A stretch of 64,000 nucleotides of DNA, taken from contig VCMS01000002.1 in NCBI GenBank assembly GCA_022539475.1, forward strand, positions 398,672 through 462,671, given 5' to 3'. Each line of letters begins with the position of its first letter. Position 1 is the first letter of the stretch. The DNA is from Gracilaria domingensis. Lineage: Eukaryota; Rhodophyta; Florideophyceae; Gracilariales; Gracilariaceae. Below, one piece after another: positions 61,548 through 64,000 of this stretch. The notes under the pieces are model-generated. The model was not told where the DNA came from, searched no databases, and worked only from the letters and a program-made list of their open reading frames with translations. A program made the position numbers and the translations under genes.

Positions 61548-63584
61548 GACATTATTCTTGGTACTTCGAATCAAATGCAGCGTTTTGCAAAACCGCTGAG
61601 AAGACGGTCAGCACTTTATAATTTTTGCACAGAGAAAGGTTGGGACTTGGGAAGATTAGGTGAACACAGATCAGTTGTTTTCACATTCTCTCAAGTCCTC
61701 TGGTAATCATTTGCGTGGTATATGTACTATATTTGCCTCACAAAAGGGTTCAAGTGTCTACTGTGTGGCTCTTATGGGCGAAGAACTGATGTATGCCGTA
61801 TGTGCGTGGTATCTATGGCGTGTGCATGGTTGGTTTATGGATGGTATTCGCACACAACAGGCACAACGACACATATGCGACGCAGATACGGCTTATATCT
61901 GACATTGTGCCAAACATGGCACAGAGTAGGCACCTGACCCCCTATATCAGACATGAAGCGTACATACACCACCCAAATGTTCCTCTGACGTCGTTCAAAA
62001 TAACGGAAATTCATGTTAGATCTTTCTGCTATTCGGACGTCATGAAGAAAACGGCGATCCAGAGAACGCGCGTCGAAGATCGAAAATTTTTTGTGTCCCA
62101 TGATATGGTGATTACTTGTGCACCTTTCGAAGATATGTAAGAAGATGGAGATGGGAAAGTAGCATTGTCTTCTCAATCATGGTTTGAGTATTTTCATTCC
62201 TCTCAACGATTGGACAGAAAAACATCTGTGCTCGTGTTGAGAATGAAAGGAACAGCTAATCATTTAGACTCAAATCATATGTTCCCCGCGGGCTAGAAGA
62301 GCTCAGAAGCAATGCTGGGCAAAGATTTTCTTCGTGAAGAAGGGAGAAACGAAAGAAAATAATCAGAATGCCATCGAAAAGCGAGATTCGAGTCCAAAAC
62401 AATACTGGAAAAGTTTGAGGCTGCGTACGCGCCGAAGAGTATAATGCCGAAGCATGAGAAACGACCTGATTAAAGTTGTAGACATAACTTTTCTTTGGTT
62501 GCTAGTTTCCTATACAAATAGTAAACGCCATATCTTAGGAGAACAATTTGTGGTTAGAACAGTCATAAACGAAAAGGATTCTCGCACTTCCGATAGTTTA
62601 ATCTTATTCTTCTCTTTTTCGAGTTTTTGAGATGATCTTCTAATCATGTTCGATTATTTTGGATAGTACTTCTTATGTGTATTTCGAACTTACAGAAGCT
62701 AGATACAAGAATGGGTTGGCGTACTGTTTCATTTGGAGTAAGCAAAAGTTAACAAATGTTGCTGGCTTTCACTTGAAAGAGGTTAACTTCAATTTGGATC
62801 AGGTACTAATCTACATGGAGTAATAGCTTTTCCATGCCCTGTATGGAATAGAAACTATTCCATGGAATAATCTAGAATAGGAGTATTCCAAAAACTTGGA
62901 ATAGGAATAAGTGATCTTGATTGCATTTTGATGCATAACATCGTCGTAGTTAGACAACGTAAAGCTGGGTAAAGTGATGACTGTTAGAGGCGAACGAAAG
63001 TGCATTCAAAAGAAGAAGTGAGAGTCTACTAGTTCATAGCTGCTGAACTGCTGAGCTGAAGGCAGTACGTACTTGTGATACAACTAAATATGAATGAGCG
63101 GGTGATTCCATTTTTGCGTTGTAAGGGTTAAGGATGGGCCTGAGCAACTTCGACGCTCTGGTATTTGGAGGTACGACGATGTACATTTTGAGAAAGAATC
63201 AAAGCAGGTTGACGTCGCGACTGTCATCGCTATCTCTGATTGTGCTGACGGCACCAGAATGATCCTAAAGATCAAAGAATTGGTGAGAGACTTGAGTCTG
63301 AGACTCGATGTGCAGCCTCCGTCGTCGGCGAGTGCTGCAGAACGTCTGGAACAGCGACGGAACCAGTCTGTTTTGCAGGGAACAGCGAACCATAGAGCCT
63401 TTTCTGCATCGAAATTTTAGAACTGGAACAGCGACGCAGCCAGCCCCTTTCGTCTTCGCACAATTGCAGTAACCTCGTCCGTTTGAAACTGCTTGCCTAA
63501 CAAGCACGGAGAATGGCGAGCCAAGTAATTTCTCTCCTAACTTACGAGAAACTTGATCAGTTTTCATGAGAGCAGCGGACAGCC
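61548..63584. other. Gap, nothing identified
   Basis: AT-rich with short overlapping frames. Around 62830-62910 a short degenerate ATTCCA/TGGAAT repeat is present (ATTCCATGGAAT, GGAATAGGAGTATTCC). No gene or RNA was found. Confidence 0.5.
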
Positions 63585-63908
63585 TTGTCTGTAACCCAAG
63601 CAAATGAGCTGATAAAAACGTTCCCTGCTGCATCTCGTGCAACGATTGGCACAAGCAGTACACATGGTCAAAAGATGCCTCTGGTCCGGGACACCCGCGA
63701 GGCACGACTTGCTGAAATACACCAGCTGCAGCCTGAAGCACTGCGAGAGATACTTAAAACCCCCGCAACATAACTCTAGGCGATGTCTGAGAGAGACCCA
63801 GACAATCTCGAAGGCTTGCTAAAGCAGGCCGAAGCCTTTGATGCTAGTCTACCTACCATCCGAACGAATCCCACTGCTGTAGAGTTATACATGATGGCAA
63901 TGGAATAG
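63585..63908 (+). CDS. Two short adjacent frames, possibly one element protein
   Basis: A frame ending at 63773 (TQANELIKTFPAASRATIG, RLAEIHQLQPEALREILK) is followed 10 bp later by ATG 63783, which encodes 41 acidic residues (MSERDPDNLEGLLKQAEAFD) to TAG 63906 and continues open-ended to the window edge in gag-like composition. No family recognised. It may be the start of another plus-strand retroelement gag with a stop, running past 64000. Confidence 0.3.
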
Positions 63909-64000
63909 AAGCTCTTTCTAAGCGCTAAGCACAATGCGATACAAAACATAACCCCCGTACCGGATCAAGCTCCCCTTCTACCAGAAAGTATGCCTCAAGC

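Overview
The window is nuclear DNA of a eukaryote with few introns. It carries a COP9 signalosome subunit, CK2 beta, SEC63, RAB3GAP2, a ribosomal protein eL42 gene with two spliceosomal introns, and a plastid-type IspD of the MEP pathway, so the organism probably has or had a plastid. Compact GC-rich genes embedded in AT-richer ground full of decayed transposons would fit a red alga, for example a florideophyte such as Chondrus. That is an inference from gene content and layout; no sequence here proves the lineage.

Layout. (1) 1-22577 is transposon-rich: a possible LTR edge, hairpins and direct repeats, a transposase-like gene with one in-frame stop, a fold-back element built from 72-bp palindromes, a frameshifted hypothetical gene, a ketopantoate reductase-like gene, a 5'-truncated ribulose-phosphate 3-epimerase fragment, a GA-rich coiled-coil gene, a complete but dead hAT element with an 8-bp target duplication, and 15 bp further on a 5.0-kb element with about 170-bp terminal repeats. 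The last encodes one giant protein that appears to join a piggyBac-like transposase to a YqaJ-like nuclease. (2) 22578-45312 is the gene island: CK2 beta (-), SEC63 (-), COP9 subunit 3 (+), eL42 (-), a Ser/Pro-rich protein (+), a small repeat-containing protein (+), WDR55 (-), IspD (+), RAB3GAP2 (-), an NT-C2/coiled-coil protein (+) and a two-finger C2H2 protein (+). Four neighbour pairs are divergent with shared short upstream regions and two are convergent. GC content is very high around most 5' ends and falls along the genes. (3) 45313-64000 is again mobile-element debris: an RNase H fragment of a non-LTR retroelement carrying a hAT-like MITE, an unidentified open frame, a 5'-truncated chromovirus (RNase H, integrase, long Ser/Glu/Pro-rich insert, chromodomain, polypurine tract, 3' LTR), and a truncated hAT whose BED finger resembles the first hAT.

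Functionally the island is housekeeping: kinase signalling (CK2), ER translocation (SEC63), COP9/neddylation, translation and ribosome biogenesis (eL42, WDR55), plastid isoprenoids (IspD) and Rab regulation and trafficking (RAB3GAP2, NT-C2 protein). The genes do not form one pathway. The best candidates for something new are the transposase-nuclease fusion (15892-20912), the palindrome array with a TTAGGG/CCCTAA core (5442-6046), and a 37-38-bp periodic series of CCG-N7-CGG palindromes (57114-57295).
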